The notes under the pieces: generated by a model
Databases searched by the model: none
What the model was told of the DNA's origin: nothing
What the model saw: the letters and a program-made list of their open reading frames with translations, nothing else
Translations under genes and position numbers: made by a program
Assembly: GCA_900550865.1 (NCBI GenBank)
Contig: URTM01000008.1
Location: 21,503 to 85,502 of the forward strand
Source: an uncultured Dorea sp.
GTDB lineage: Bacteria > Bacillota > Clostridia > Lachnospirales > Lachnospiraceae
Direction of reading: 5' to 3'
Length of the DNA stretch: 64,000 nt
Shown: piece by piece, positions 35,863 through 45,654 of the stretch
How the letters are laid out: each line of letters opens with the position of its first letter
Numbering within the stretch: the first letter of the stretch is position 1

Positions 35863-37941
35863 TTATGAAGTCTCATCTAATAATTTTTCAAATTCCACCT
35901 GTGTCACCGGTTTTGAAAAATAATATCCCTGCAGATAATCACATCCATGATTTTCCAGAAATTCTGCCTGTTCTTTTGTCTCCACACCTTCTGCGACAAC
36001 TTTCATCTCCAGATGATGAGCAAGATCGATCAGTGCGATCAGTATATGGTTACTCTTTCGATCCCTTCCAATTTTCTGTACGAATCCCATATCCAGTTTG
36101 ATAATGTCGAAATCGTAATCTCGCATCGTACTGAATGAAGACATTCCGCTTCCGAAATCATCGATCAGAAGCTTTGCTCCTTCTTTCCGGATACATTTCA
36201 GGAACTCGACTCCCTTTTCAGATATTACCGTGTATGCGGACTCTGTAATCTCATAATTGATTTTGTCTTCATTTCCATGTGTCTCTTTTGTATTTTTCAT
36301 GATTTCATCCATAAATTCCTGATTCATCAGATCCATTCTGGATAAATTCATAGCGATCTGAACACATTTCTTCCCTGATTCCCTGCGTTTTTTCTGAAAT
36401 TTGCGGACCTGTTCATATATTTCATGATCCATTTTCGTAATGTATCCACTCTCTTCCAGTGTCGGAATAAACTGATCCGGGAACATCTTGCCATTTTCCA
36501 CCGAATCCCATCTTGCCAGAGCCTCTGCCGATACGATTTCTTTTGTCCATGCATCATAGACCGGCTGATAATATGCCTGGATCTCATCCGTCTTAATTGC
36601 TACATCCAGGTTCATCAGTGCCATGCTTCTTCTCTCATAATCCTGATTCATCGTTTCGTTGAATATCTCATACGGTCTGACATAACGGTTAGAAATTGCC
36701 ATCTTTGCCAGTTTTGCCCTGTCACACATATCAGAAACCTTCAGATTACATCCTTGCGGAATATGATAAATTCCACACCGCCCGTAAATTTCTATTTTTG
36801 TATTCTTACGAATATGCGTCCGATGCAGCAGTTCCGGTAATTTTTCCAGATCTAGATTCCTGCGTTTTATAAGAACCGTAAATCTGTCAGCCTCCTCTCT
36901 TGCTACTACAAGAGGTTTTAAAAAACTGACCTGAAGTGTATTCACTGCACTTCTCAACATTTCATCTCCGATCACATATCCCCAAAGATCATTTACTGCT
37001 TTAAATCTCTGTATATTAAAATATATAATAGAAAATTCTTCATCCGGGTACGATTTCAATATCTCTTCTGTCCGGTGAATAAATCCTTCCCTGTTAAGTC
37101 CGCCTGTAACGGTATCTGTTTCCTGCTGTTCAGTCATATCATCTACGACCATCAGTATCAATTTTCTCTTTTTATCAAACCAGTAATACGTACAGCGCTG
37201 CACATGATTGTCTATATTTCCAATCTGGAATGAATACTGGCCTGATATATTCAAGTTCTCTATTATGTACTCAATTGCTGCGCACCGTTCCAGAATTTCC
37301 ATGTTTTTCCCTGCAAGTACCCGATTTTCAAGTTCTTTCACGCATTTGCTGTACGACATCCGTTTTCCTGATTCCAGATTTACATTTTCAGACTGAAATG
37401 AGCGGAAATAAATCTCATCTCTGTCTACATCGATGATGCCGACTGCCACATAATCCTTCTGATACATGATCTGCCGTATCTTTTCATCTATATACTCTGT
37501 CGTCTCATCTTTCCATACCGCGCATGCTTCTATATGTCCGTTATTCGGATTCTGAAATGTATTGACTTCGACCCGGTACATCTTTTTTTCCTGCATTCCA
37601 TCCCAGTAGCAGTTCCGGAATTCCATCTGCATTTTTCCCTGCTCAAACCGCTCCAGCAATACACATCTGCGGAATTTTTCACAAAATACTATCTTTTCAT
37701 CCTCATATACGAAATATGGATAGATATACTCTTCCAGCCATTTCTTCACGCTTTGTTCTTTTATTTCTTTTCCGTCTCTACGTAAAGCTTTGGATTCTAT
37801 TGCAAGCATCTGATCTTCAGTGACATCAATATACACTGCACAAACCTGATTCTGTTCACGCCTCATCAAAAAATTAATTCTTTCCTGATATATCTCTTCC
37901 GAAAGTACCGCTGTATTTTCCTTCCTGTCTGTCTTCTTCAT
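35863..37941 (-). CDS. c-di-GMP enzyme: degenerate GGDEF plus EAL domain
   Basis: 692 residues. An N-terminal sensory region of about 270 residues is followed by a GGDEF-fold domain and an EAL domain (about 445-690). The GGDEF signature site reads REEADRF, so cyclase activity is probably lost and the domain may sense GTP. The EAL signature is intact (EALARW), as are NLSR and DDFGSG, followed by KLDMGF. This supports phosphodiesterase activity that breaks down c-di-GMP. There are no obvious membrane spans. It is probably monocistronic. Confidence 0.88.
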   Translation of the reverse strand: MKKTDRKENTAVLSEEIYQERINFLMRREQNQVCAVYIDVTEDQMLAIESKALRRDGKEIKEQSVKKWLEEYIYPYFVYEDEKIVFCEKFRRCVLLERFEQGKMQMEFRNCYWDGMQEKKMYRVEVNTFQNPNNGHIEACAVWKDETTEYIDEKIRQIMYQKDYVAVGIIDVDRDEIYFRSFQSENVNLESGKRMSYSKCVKELENRVLAGKNMEILERCAAIEYIIENLNISGQYSFQIGNIDNHVQRCTYYWFDKKRKLILMVVDDMTEQQETDTVTGGLNREGFIHRTEEILKSYPDEEFSIIYFNIQRFKAVNDLWGYVIGDEMLRSAVNTLQVSFLKPLVVAREEADRFTVLIKRRNLDLEKLPELLHRTHIRKNTKIEIYGRCGIYHIPQGCNLKVSDMCDRAKLAKMAISNRYVRPYEIFNETMNQDYERRSMALMNLDVAIKTDEIQAYYQPVYDAWTKEIVSAEALARWDSVENGKMFPDQFIPTLEESGYITKMDHEIYEQVRKFQKKRRESGKKCVQIAMNLSRMDLMNQEFMDEIMKNTKETHGNEDKINYEITESAYTVISEKGVEFLKCIRKEGAKLLIDDFGSGMSSFSTMRDYDFDIIKLDMGFVQKIGRDRKSNHILIALIDLAHHLEMKVVAEGVETKEQAEFLENHGCDYLQGYYFSKPVTQVEFEKLLDETS

Positions 37942-37971
37942 GTTTTTCGCTGCCCTTTCTATTTTCCCAAT

Positions 37972-38832
37972 CTATTCTTTGTTGCCCAGCTGCCAGAAAG
38001 CAACTGCACTGGCTGCTGCCACATTTAACGAGTCTACCCCGTGTGACATTGGAATCATTACTGTATAATCACATCCGGTAATCGTCTCTTCCGTGAGTCC
38101 TTCTCCCTCTGTTCCCAGAATCACTGCAAGCTTTTCCTCTTTCATAAGTTCCGGATCATCTATACTTACCGAATCATCTTTTAATGCCATAGCTACCGTC
38201 CGGAATCCCATATTCTGTAATATCTGCATTCCTTCTTCCGGCCATTTTACAGAGTTATCCACAAATGTCCACGGAATCTGGAAGACTGTCCCCATACTGA
38301 CACGGCTTGCACGCCGGTAAAGTGGATTACTGCATCCCTGTGTCAATATTACTGCATCCATATGCAATGCTGCCGCCGAGCGGAAGATTGCACCGACATT
38401 TGTCGGATTCATAACATTTTCTAAAATTGCGATCCTTCTGCATCCACTGCAGATCCTTTCCATATCCGGAAGTTCTCTTCTCCGCATTACACACAGCATT
38501 CCTCTGGTCAGTTTGAAACCGGTCAGCTTCGTAAGCACATCAAATTCTGCCGTATACACAGGGATTTCTCCACATTGTTTCCGTATCTTTACTAAAAGCT
38601 CTATCGTCTCTTCATCTTCTGCAGCCTGTTTCTTTTCTGCCAGTACCGACACCGGTTCATACCCGCCGTCAAGCGCCCTTCCGATCACTTTCGGACTTTC
38701 CGCAATAAACAATCCGTCTTCTGGATGATCTTTGTTCAAAAGCTGGGCTTCTGTAAGCCGTGCGTATACATCCAGCTCCGGAGCATTAAAATCTGTAATT
38801 TCTATTACATTTTCTACTATATTTTCCATCAT
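37972..38832 (-). CDS. TrmH/SpoU family RNA 2'-O-methyltransferase
   Basis: 286 residues. An N-terminal RNA-binding substrate domain (to about residue 125) is followed by a SPOUT domain. The three SpoU motifs are visible: NPTNVGAIFRSAAAL, ILGTEGEGL and MSHGVDSLNVAAASAVA. The enzyme should methylate a ribose in rRNA or tRNA using SAM. The exact target cannot be chosen. It lies 30 nt upstream of the EAL gene on the same strand, so read-through is possible. Confidence 0.9.
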   Translation of the reverse strand: MMENIVENVIEITDFNAPELDVYARLTEAQLLNKDHPEDGLFIAESPKVIGRALDGGYEPVSVLAEKKQAAEDEETIELLVKIRKQCGEIPVYTAEFDVLTKLTGFKLTRGMLCVMRRRELPDMERICSGCRRIAILENVMNPTNVGAIFRSAAALHMDAVILTQGCSNPLYRRASRVSMGTVFQIPWTFVDNSVKWPEEGMQILQNMGFRTVAMALKDDSVSIDDPELMKEEKLAVILGTEGEGLTEETITGCDYTVMIPMSHGVDSLNVAAASAVAFWQLGNKE

Positions 38833-39146
38833 ATTTTATAACTTCTTTTCCTCTTGCATGATGCTTTTATATGTGACACCATTATAGCGAATACAACAGA
38901 ATTTCTCAATTCTTTCTTTGACCGTGTGCATGGTTTTTTTCAGATTCCCCCGCCCTTTTTTGCATGCAGAATGTACCATTAACCAATCATTATGGCTGCC
39001 TTTGGATTTTCTCTCTTCTGTGCGGACACCGAATCTCTTGCTATGTCTTATAAAAATATGTTAAAGTACATACAGGTTCCTTACTGTTTAAAACAATGAT
39101 TTATTACGAACAGCTATAAAGTTATGAAAAAAGGAGAACTGCTCTC
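38833..39146. other. Intergenic region, 314 bp, no gene seen
   Basis: This divergent region lies between the SpoU-type gene and the SAM methyltransferase. It holds AT-rich and pyrimidine-rich stretches and the AAGGAG ribosome binding site of the methyltransferase near 39132. I find no convincing promoter pair, hairpin, ORF or repeat copy here. Confidence 0.5.
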
Positions 39147-39932
39147 ATGATGACAGAACTTGAAAAATATTATAATAAATTCAACGAAGAAAAACGTCTC
39201 GGAAGCCGTCACGGACAGGTCGAATTCACCACTTCCATGAAATATATCCATGAATATCTTCCAGAAGATAAGTCTGCTAAAATCCTGGATGTCGGTGCCG
39301 GAACCGGACGTTACAGTGTTGCGCTTGCCGAAGAAGGCTATGATGTTACTGCTGTGGAACTGGTAAAATACAATCTTGGAATCTTAAAAAAGAAAAACAG
39401 TTCCGTAAAAGCCTATCAGGGAAATGCCATGAAGCTTTCCCGCTTTCCGGACAAAGAATTCGATATTGTCCTTGTCTTCGGACCGATGTACCACCTGTAT
39501 TCCATGGAAGACAAGGTCAAAGCACTGACCGAAGCCAAACGAGTATTAAAAGATGACGGTGTGATCCTGGTTGCTTACTGCATGAATGAATACAGTGTCC
39601 TGACTTATGGCTTCAAACAGAATCATATCCTGGAATGTATCGAAAATGGAAAGATCGATGAAAACTTCCGTGTACAGCCGAAGCCGGAAGACCTCTATGA
39701 TTATGTGCGCCTGGAAGATATGGATGCCTACAATAAAGCTGCCGGACTGGAACGGATCAAGGTCATCTCTGCAGATGGACCTTCGGATTATATGCGTCCG
39801 GTGCTGAATGCGATGGATGAGGAGACGTTTGAGACGTTTATCCGGTATCATCTTTCCGTGTGTGAACGACCGGAGCTTGTGGGGGCCGGGTCGCACACAG
39901 TGGATATTTTAAAAAAAGCTGGTATTTCATAA
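39147..39932 (+). CDS. Class I SAM-dependent methyltransferase
   Basis: 261 residues. Motif I is ILDVGAGTGRYSVALAEEG (about residues 46-64) and the post-motif II region is DIVLVFGPMYHL. This is a Methyltransf_11/25-like fold. The substrate is unknown; the C-terminal half has no recognisable additional domain. Its stop codon lies inside the hairpin of the terminator of the opposite-strand neighbour. Confidence 0.85.
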   Translation: MMTELEKYYNKFNEEKRLGSRHGQVEFTTSMKYIHEYLPEDKSAKILDVGAGTGRYSVALAEEGYDVTAVELVKYNLGILKKKNSSVKAYQGNAMKLSRFPDKEFDIVLVFGPMYHLYSMEDKVKALTEAKRVLKDDGVILVAYCMNEYSVLTYGFKQNHILECIENGKIDENFRVQPKPEDLYDYVRLEDMDAYNKAAGLERIKVISADGPSDYMRPVLNAMDEETFETFIRYHLSVCERPELVGAGSHTVDILKKAGIS

Positions 39933-39940
39933 ATACCAGC
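39911..39940 (-). terminator. Terminator of the zinc-ribbon gene, overlapping the methyltransferase stop
   Basis: GCTGGTATTT/AAATACCAGC stem with a short loop, then a seven-T run on the minus strand. The stem includes the last codons and stop of the convergent methyltransferase. Confidence 0.88.
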
Positions 39941-39953
39941 CCGTAAATATTAT

Positions 39954-40223
39954 CTAAATCCAGTTACAATCCCCGCCGGTGATCGCCAGACTCAGAAGTG
40001 CATCCATCTTTTCAACCTCTTCCTCGCCTTCAATCTTCTCCAGAAGTTCCGCCGTATCCAGCACATCTTCCAACGACTCGTCCGGGCCGATCTCGTAATC
40101 GATCTCCTGTTCGCAATCCGGGCATGGGATACGTTTCATCGTCTGTAATGACAGAAAACGGTTGCCACACTTCTTACATTCATAATATCCACATTCCTTT
40201 GTCCCATCCGGTACATAATACAT
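39954..40223 (-). CDS. Small zinc-ribbon protein
   Basis: 89 residues from the ATG at 40223 with GGAAAGG about 10 nt upstream; a GTG three codons earlier is too close to that site. Two CxxC knuckles (CKKCGNRF and CPDCEQEI), about 17 residues apart, form a zinc ribbon in the N-terminal half. The C-terminal half is acidic. The function is unknown; such proteins may be nucleic-acid or partner-binding. A strong terminator follows. Confidence 0.75.
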   Translation of the reverse strand: MYYVPDGTKECGYYECKKCGNRFLSLQTMKRIPCPDCEQEIDYEIGPDESLEDVLDTAELLEKIEGEEEVEKMDALLSLAITGGDCNWI

Positions 40224-40327
40224 ATCAATCACTGCCTTTCCATAACTTTTCTATCTATACCATCTACACTATCTATGCTCTGATCGCACTCTGATTTTTC
40301 ACCATAACTACAGGCCATATCCTGTCC

Positions 40328-41731
40328 CTACTTCCAACAGTCAAGCTTGTCTTTCATTCCAATATCAGCACTTTTAAATACAGGGTTCTTTCCCGCTTTC
40401 AGCTGACTCTCATAATCTCTGAGTGCTTTCAACGCTGTATTTGATAAAAGGATGATCACCGGAATATTGATGATCGCCATCACTCCCATCAGCACGTCCG
40501 AGATATTCCAGAGCATGGACATCTCCATCCCCGCTCCCATGAATACAACAAGTGCACACACTACACGGAACCCCGCCATAAAGCGTCTGCCCGGCTGCTT
40601 TTTGTGGATGTACGTCAGCAGGTTGTCACAGTAGAAGCAGTTCCCAAGCAGTGTTGTAAATGCAAATAATACCATAGACACGGTAATGAATACCGGACCG
40701 AATGTTCCGAGTGATTCCTGCAGTGCCGCCTGTACCCACGGTGCTCCCTGCAGTGCTTCCGACGGAGCCACACCGGATGACATACACATCATGGCTGTTG
40801 CTGTACATAATAATAACGTATCAATGAACACCGATAACATCTGTACCAGACCCTGCTTAACCGGATGGCTGACATTTGCCGATGCTGCCGCATTCGGTGC
40901 AGAACCGATACCTGCTTCGTTGGAATATAATCCGCGGCGGATTCCCTGCATCATGGCTGACCCGGCAAACGCACCAAATATCGCTTTAAAGTCAAATGCT
41001 TCCTCGAAAATAGCTGCAAACACGGTCGGAATATAACCGATATTTATCACTACTACGATCAGTGCCACCACAATATAAGCCACACCCATAGCCGGTACCA
41101 GTGTCGAAGTAACTTTTACAATACGTGAACCGCCTCCCAGCAGACACCATCCGGTCACAACTGCCAGGATGCCTCCGATGATCCACGGTGTCACATCTGC
41201 ATGATAAAAAGAAAATCCTGCAAATGTAGACTGCAAGTTATAAGAGGCCAGCATATTAAATCCAAACGCATACGTCGCAATCATAGCAATACAAAACGCA
41301 ATTGCCAGCGGTCTGCAGTGAAGGGCAGCTTCTATATAATAAGCCGGACCTCCGTAACACGTTCCGTCCTCCCCCTTTTTCTTATAGATCTGTGCCAGCG
41401 TACTTTCCACAAATGCAGATGCACTTCCGATAACCGCAATCACCCACATCCAGAACACTGCGCCAAATCCCCCGATACAGATTGCAGACGATACGCCTAC
41501 GATATTTCCTGTTCCAACTCTCGATGCAGTGGAGACCATCAGTGCCTGAAAGGAAGAGACTGCATCTTCATCATCCGGTTTCTCCATTACCGCTTTGCAG
41601 GCACTGCGAAACAGCCGCACCTGCGGAAATCTCGTCCGGATCGTAAAATACACACCAGTTCCGATTAACATGATGACCAGCAGTTTACTGTACATGAATG
41701 AACTGATGCTGTCAATGACCATACTTAACAT
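40328..41731 (-). CDS. Sodium:alanine/glycine symporter (AGCS family)
   Basis: 467 residues from the ATG at 41731, where AGAAGGAG lies 10 nt upstream; the frame is open 11 codons earlier without a site. About ten hydrophobic segments are present. Family elements include SVGTGNIVGVSSAI-like residues (ASRVGTGNIVGVSSAI, about 70-85) and GLYSNEAGIGSAPNAAAS. It imports alanine or glycine with Na+. It is transcribed divergently from the CaCA antiporter. Confidence 0.92.
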   Translation of the reverse strand: MLSMVIDSISSFMYSKLLVIMLIGTGVYFTIRTRFPQVRLFRSACKAVMEKPDDEDAVSSFQALMVSTASRVGTGNIVGVSSAICIGGFGAVFWMWVIAVIGSASAFVESTLAQIYKKKGEDGTCYGGPAYYIEAALHCRPLAIAFCIAMIATYAFGFNMLASYNLQSTFAGFSFYHADVTPWIIGGILAVVTGWCLLGGGSRIVKVTSTLVPAMGVAYIVVALIVVVINIGYIPTVFAAIFEEAFDFKAIFGAFAGSAMMQGIRRGLYSNEAGIGSAPNAAASANVSHPVKQGLVQMLSVFIDTLLLCTATAMMCMSSGVAPSEALQGAPWVQAALQESLGTFGPVFITVSMVLFAFTTLLGNCFYCDNLLTYIHKKQPGRRFMAGFRVVCALVVFMGAGMEMSMLWNISDVLMGVMAIINIPVIILLSNTALKALRDYESQLKAGKNPVFKSADIGMKDKLDCWK

Positions 41732-41922
41732 ACTTGTATTTCTCCTTCTTGTTTTATTTTCCATATAAATATACAGTAAATCCTTGCGTTTGGAAAGAAT
41801 AATTTATATACATTAACACTGGCACTTATTTCCTCTTTGTTTGATTTTATGGTACAATTACAAAGAGACAGCCTCTGCTGGCTGTTAATATCTGTTTAAA
41901 GATGGAAAAAAAGGAGAATCAC

Positions 41923-42927
41923 ATGCAATTATTAAAATCACTCATTATATTAATCATCGGATTTGTCCTGTTGATCAAAGGTGCCGACTTCTTTGTAGAA
42001 GGCAGTTCTGCCGTAGCAAAGCGGCTCCGGATCCCTTCCATGATCATCGGCATGACCATCGTAGCCATGGGTACCAGCCTTCCGGAATGTGCAGTCAGTG
42101 TAACGGCTTCCCTGACCGGCAATAATTCCCTCGCTATCAGCAATGCGGTTGGATCTAATATTTTTAACCTGCTGGTAGTATGCGGTGTCTGTACTTTATT
42201 TGTTCCGCTTGCCGTTCAGAAAAGTACTTTACAGAAAGAATTTCCATTATCTATCTTCTGTGCAGGACTTTTACTGCTGCTTGGCTATCTGGGTATGACA
42301 CTCGGACGAATCGATGGAATTCTCTTTCTCGTTATATTTACCGGATATCTGCTCTGGATGATCCGCTCAGTCAAAAGAGCGCGCCGTAAAACAACACCTG
42401 ACACTCTTTCTTCTATGCAGGAAGAAAGAATCTCTCTTTCCGAAGAAGAGATCGAACAGGTTACCTCACATATCAATCTTCTTCCGGCATGGAAATGTCT
42501 CATTTTCATTCTTGGAGGTATGATTGCGATCAAGTACGGCGGCGATTTTGTCGTCGACGGAGCCTCTGCGATTGCAGTCCGTCTGGGACTCAGCCAGACA
42601 CTGATCGGACTTACCATTATTGCCATGGGTACCAGCCTTCCGGAACTTGTCACCTCCATTGTTGCCGCCAGAAAAGATGAAGTCGATATGGCACTTGGAA
42701 ATGTCATTGGTTCCAACATCTTTAACATTCTTCTTGTGCTCGGTGTTGCCGCAGCAATCAGCCCGGTGGCTTTCGCCTGGGATAACATGATCGACATTGC
42801 TGTTCTGATTGTGATCAGTGTGATAACTCTGATCTTTGCATGGACTTCAAAAGAACTCAACCGCAGGGAAGGAATCATCATGCTCTTATTATATGCAGCT
42901 TATATGGTATACATCTGCATGCGCTGA
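41923..42927 (+). CDS. Calcium/sodium antiporter (CaCA family, YrbG-like)
   Basis: 334 residues from the ATG at 41923, with AAAAGGAG correctly spaced. Two homologous halves each contain the alpha-repeat: GMTIVAMGTSLPE near residue 43, and GLTIIAMGTSLPELVTS near 230, each followed by GSNIFN(L/I)L. Ten or so membrane spans are present, with a charged loop in the middle. It exchanges Ca2+ for Na+ or H+. TGGTACAAT about 80 nt upstream may be an extended -10. Confidence 0.92.
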   Translation: MQLLKSLIILIIGFVLLIKGADFFVEGSSAVAKRLRIPSMIIGMTIVAMGTSLPECAVSVTASLTGNNSLAISNAVGSNIFNLLVVCGVCTLFVPLAVQKSTLQKEFPLSIFCAGLLLLLGYLGMTLGRIDGILFLVIFTGYLLWMIRSVKRARRKTTPDTLSSMQEERISLSEEEIEQVTSHINLLPAWKCLIFILGGMIAIKYGGDFVVDGASAIAVRLGLSQTLIGLTIIAMGTSLPELVTSIVAARKDEVDMALGNVIGSNIFNILLVLGVAAAISPVAFAWDNMIDIAVLIVISVITLIFAWTSKELNRREGIIMLLLYAAYMVYICMR

Positions 42928-43050
42928 TTCTGACTGCCATATAAACTCATGCCCTTAAATTCTGGTATTTTATGGCTCAGCTGATATAGGCAGATGCATA
43001 CATGAATCTATATTATTTATAATCTGAACACAGGAAAGGATGGAAATTCT

Positions 43051-43986
43051 ATGAAAATCGTATTTTTAGACGCCAAAACAATCGGCGATGACATTGACTT
43101 ATCCGGTTTTGATACACTCGGCGAAGTTACAAAATATAACTTTACCAGACCGGAAGAAGCACCGGAACGTGTGAAAGACGCAGATGTTCTCATCATTAAT
43201 AAAGTTCCAGTCAATGAACAGACTATCGGAACGGCAGCGAATCTGAAACTTGTCTGTGTCACAGCCACCGGAACCAACAACCTGGATAAAGACTATCTGG
43301 ATTCCCGCAATATCGCATGGAGAAATGTTGCCGGATATTCTACAGAGACTGTCACCCAGCATACATTTGCCATGCTTTTCTATCTGCTTGAAAAGCTGCG
43401 CTATTATGACGACTATGTAAAAGACGGAAACTATATTAACGATACTTCTTTCACTCATTTTGCAGAGCATTTTTCAGAAATCAACGGCAAGACATGGGGA
43501 ATCATCGGTCTTGGTGCGATTGGACGCCGCGTTGCCCAGATTGCTCGGGCATTTGGCGCAAAGGTAATCTATTATTCTGCCTCCGGCCATCCGGTACAGG
43601 ATGGCTATACGCAGGTTGATTTTGACACTTTACTTGGCTCTTCGGATATCATTTCTGTACATGCACCATTGAACGAACACACCGAACATCTTCTGGATAA
43701 AGACGCATTTGCAAAGATGAAAAAGCGCTGTATCTTCCTGAATCTCGGCCGTGGACCGATCGTAGTCGAGCAGGATCTGTACGAAGCTCTTGTTCATGAT
43801 GAGATTGCTGCCGCAGGTCTGGACGTCTTATGTGCCGAACCGATGAGCGCTGACAATCCACTTATCAAGATCCAGGACAGCCGCCGGCTTTTCATTACGC
43901 CGCATATTGCATGGGCAAGCGTAGAAGCACGCACCAGACTGATGCAGATTATCCTGGATCAGGTGAAAGAATATTTCCATATGTAG
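43051..43986 (+). CDS. D-2-hydroxyacid dehydrogenase
   Basis: 311 residues. The NAD-binding motif GLGAIGRRVAQIARAFG is at about 153-169. Catalytic residues are in place: Arg in the substrate region near the SDIISVHAPL element, Glu in CAEPM and His in TPHIAWAS. Relatives include glycerate, lactate and hydroxypyruvate reductases; the opening MKIVFLDAKTIGDD is common to glycerate-dehydrogenase-like clostridial enzymes. An AGGAAAGG site precedes the ATG. The exact substrate is not determined. Confidence 0.9.
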   Translation: MKIVFLDAKTIGDDIDLSGFDTLGEVTKYNFTRPEEAPERVKDADVLIINKVPVNEQTIGTAANLKLVCVTATGTNNLDKDYLDSRNIAWRNVAGYSTETVTQHTFAMLFYLLEKLRYYDDYVKDGNYINDTSFTHFAEHFSEINGKTWGIIGLGAIGRRVAQIARAFGAKVIYYSASGHPVQDGYTQVDFDTLLGSSDIISVHAPLNEHTEHLLDKDAFAKMKKRCIFLNLGRGPIVVEQDLYEALVHDEIAAAGLDVLCAEPMSADNPLIKIQDSRRLFITPHIAWASVEARTRLMQIILDQVKEYFHM

Positions 43987-44036
43987 AACACTAACTACCC
44001 ATTAAAGTTTGATATAAAACAATTTTACATTATTTA

Positions 44037-44065
44037 TTGAATCATTCCTACATTCATGCTATCAT
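44037..44065 (+). promoter_or_regulatory. Promoter of the MATE gene
   Basis: TTGAAT (44037-44042) and TATCAT (44060-44065) are 17 nt apart. The leader that follows has a hairpin (GACGTCCTG with CAGGCGTC, 44109-44130 region) just before the ribosome binding site, which might influence translation. Confidence 0.65.
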
Positions 44066-44149
44066 ATATCATTGTACCTAATGAAAAAAGTAAAAAAAAT
44101 ATGAATAGACGTCCTGATTCCCAGGCGTCACTGTGGAGGAATGAGAACT

Positions 44150-45538
44150 ATGAGTGAACGTGGATCTGCTCCTGCAGCAGAAAATAAGATGGGAACGATG
44201 CCCGTCGGAAAATTAGTATTCAATATGTCACTGCCAATGATGATCTCCATGCTGGTACAGGCACTTTATAACATCGTTGACAGTATCTTCGTAGCTAAAT
44301 TATCAGAAAATGCGCTGACTGCCGTTTCGTTAGCTTTTCCACTTCAGACACTTCTGATTGCGGTAGCTACCGGTACCGGTGTCGGCATGAATGCACTCCT
44401 GTCCAAGTCCCTTGGAGAGCGCAACTTTAAAAAAGCGAATAAGATCGCTGATAATGCAGCATTTATCTATGCCATCAGTTACATCGTATTCTTAATCCTT
44501 GGCTTTACGATTGTAAAACCGTTCTATGCAAGCCAGATTGGAAATGCAGATGTCGAGATCATGAATCTTGGAATTGATTACCTGAGTACAGTTATGATCT
44601 TTTCTTTTGGTTTGTTTACACAGATTTTCTTTGAACGATTACTGACTTCTACCGGAAGAACAATCTTCAGTATGACTTCTCAGTTATGTGGTGCTATCAC
44701 CAATATCATCCTTGATCCGATTATGATCTTCGGACTTCTCGGATTCCCGAAGATGGGGGTAACCGGAGCTGCCGTTGCCACCGTCATCGGACAGTGCGTA
44801 GCCGGCATCGTAGCCGGAACCTGCAATCACAAATATAATCATGAAGTATCCTTAAGTTTCAAAGGATTCCGCCCAGACATAAGCCTGATCGGACACATTT
44901 ATGCAGTCGGTATTCCGTCTATTATTATGCAGTCTATCGGATCAATCATGACCTATTCGATGAACCGCATCCTGATTGAATTTTCTTCAACTGCAACTGC
45001 TGTATTCGGTGTGTACTTCAAGCTTCAGAGCTTCTTCTTCATGCCGGTATTCGGTCTGAACAATGGTATCACGCCGATCATTGCTTACAACTACGGTGCA
45101 CAGCAGAGAAAGCGTATGATCAAGACGATCAAGATCAGTCTGACGACTGCATTCTGCCTTACTTTCATCGGATTTCTCTGTTTTGAAGGCATCCCACAGG
45201 TATTACTTGGAATGTTCAATGCATCTGCTGACATGCTGAAGATTGGTGTTCCGGCACTTCGTATCATCGGTATCCACTACCTGATCGCATGGTTCTGTAT
45301 CATCGCCGGTACCGTATTCCAGGCACTCGGAAAAGCAGTATTCAGCATGATCGTATCTATCATGCGTCAGCTGGTTGTACTGATCCCAGCAGCATATATC
45401 CTGTCTAAGATTGGCGGGCTGCACGTTGTATGGTGGGCTTTCCCGATCGCGGAAGTGATATCATTTATTGTGTCTATGGCATTTTTGATCAGAATTTATA
45501 AGACGATCATCAGTAAGATCCCGGAAGGGAAATTGTAA
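44150..45538 (+). CDS. MATE family efflux transporter
   Basis: 462 residues from the ATG at 44150; GGAGG lies 10 nt upstream, and an ATG three codons earlier overlaps the site too closely. Twelve hydrophobic spans and the family elements PMMISMLVQALYNIVDSIFV near 30 and GLNNGITPIIAYNYGA near 300 are present. It exports cationic compounds using a Na+ or H+ gradient. The gene is monocistronic, with its own promoter and a terminator. Confidence 0.93.
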   Translation: MSERGSAPAAENKMGTMPVGKLVFNMSLPMMISMLVQALYNIVDSIFVAKLSENALTAVSLAFPLQTLLIAVATGTGVGMNALLSKSLGERNFKKANKIADNAAFIYAISYIVFLILGFTIVKPFYASQIGNADVEIMNLGIDYLSTVMIFSFGLFTQIFFERLLTSTGRTIFSMTSQLCGAITNIILDPIMIFGLLGFPKMGVTGAAVATVIGQCVAGIVAGTCNHKYNHEVSLSFKGFRPDISLIGHIYAVGIPSIIMQSIGSIMTYSMNRILIEFSSTATAVFGVYFKLQSFFFMPVFGLNNGITPIIAYNYGAQQRKRMIKTIKISLTTAFCLTFIGFLCFEGIPQVLLGMFNASADMLKIGVPALRIIGIHYLIAWFCIIAGTVFQALGKAVFSMIVSIMRQLVVLIPAAYILSKIGGLHVVWWAFPIAEVISFIVSMAFLIRIYKTIISKIPEGKL

Positions 45539-45560
45539 ACTCTATATCGCTGACATACAA

Positions 45561-45605
45561 AAGAGGCTGTAAAAATTCTTTTTAAAAAGAACTTTTCAGC
45601 CTCTT
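45561..45605. terminator. Bidirectional terminator between MATE and EamA genes
   Basis: AAGAGGCTG pairs with CAGCCTCTT, and the inner AAAAATTCTTTTT/AAAAAGAACTTTT stretch extends the stem. A/T-rich tracts on both sides let it serve both convergent genes. Confidence 0.8.
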
Positions 45606-45654
45606 ACTTTATTCACATTTCATTACTGTTTTTCAAAAATATATTCCCTGAAAT

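Noticed and set aside
44104..44135. Hairpin in the MATE gene leader considered as a mini-ykkC guanidine riboswitch
   Set aside because: Only one hairpin is present and the paired ACGR loops of that class are absent.
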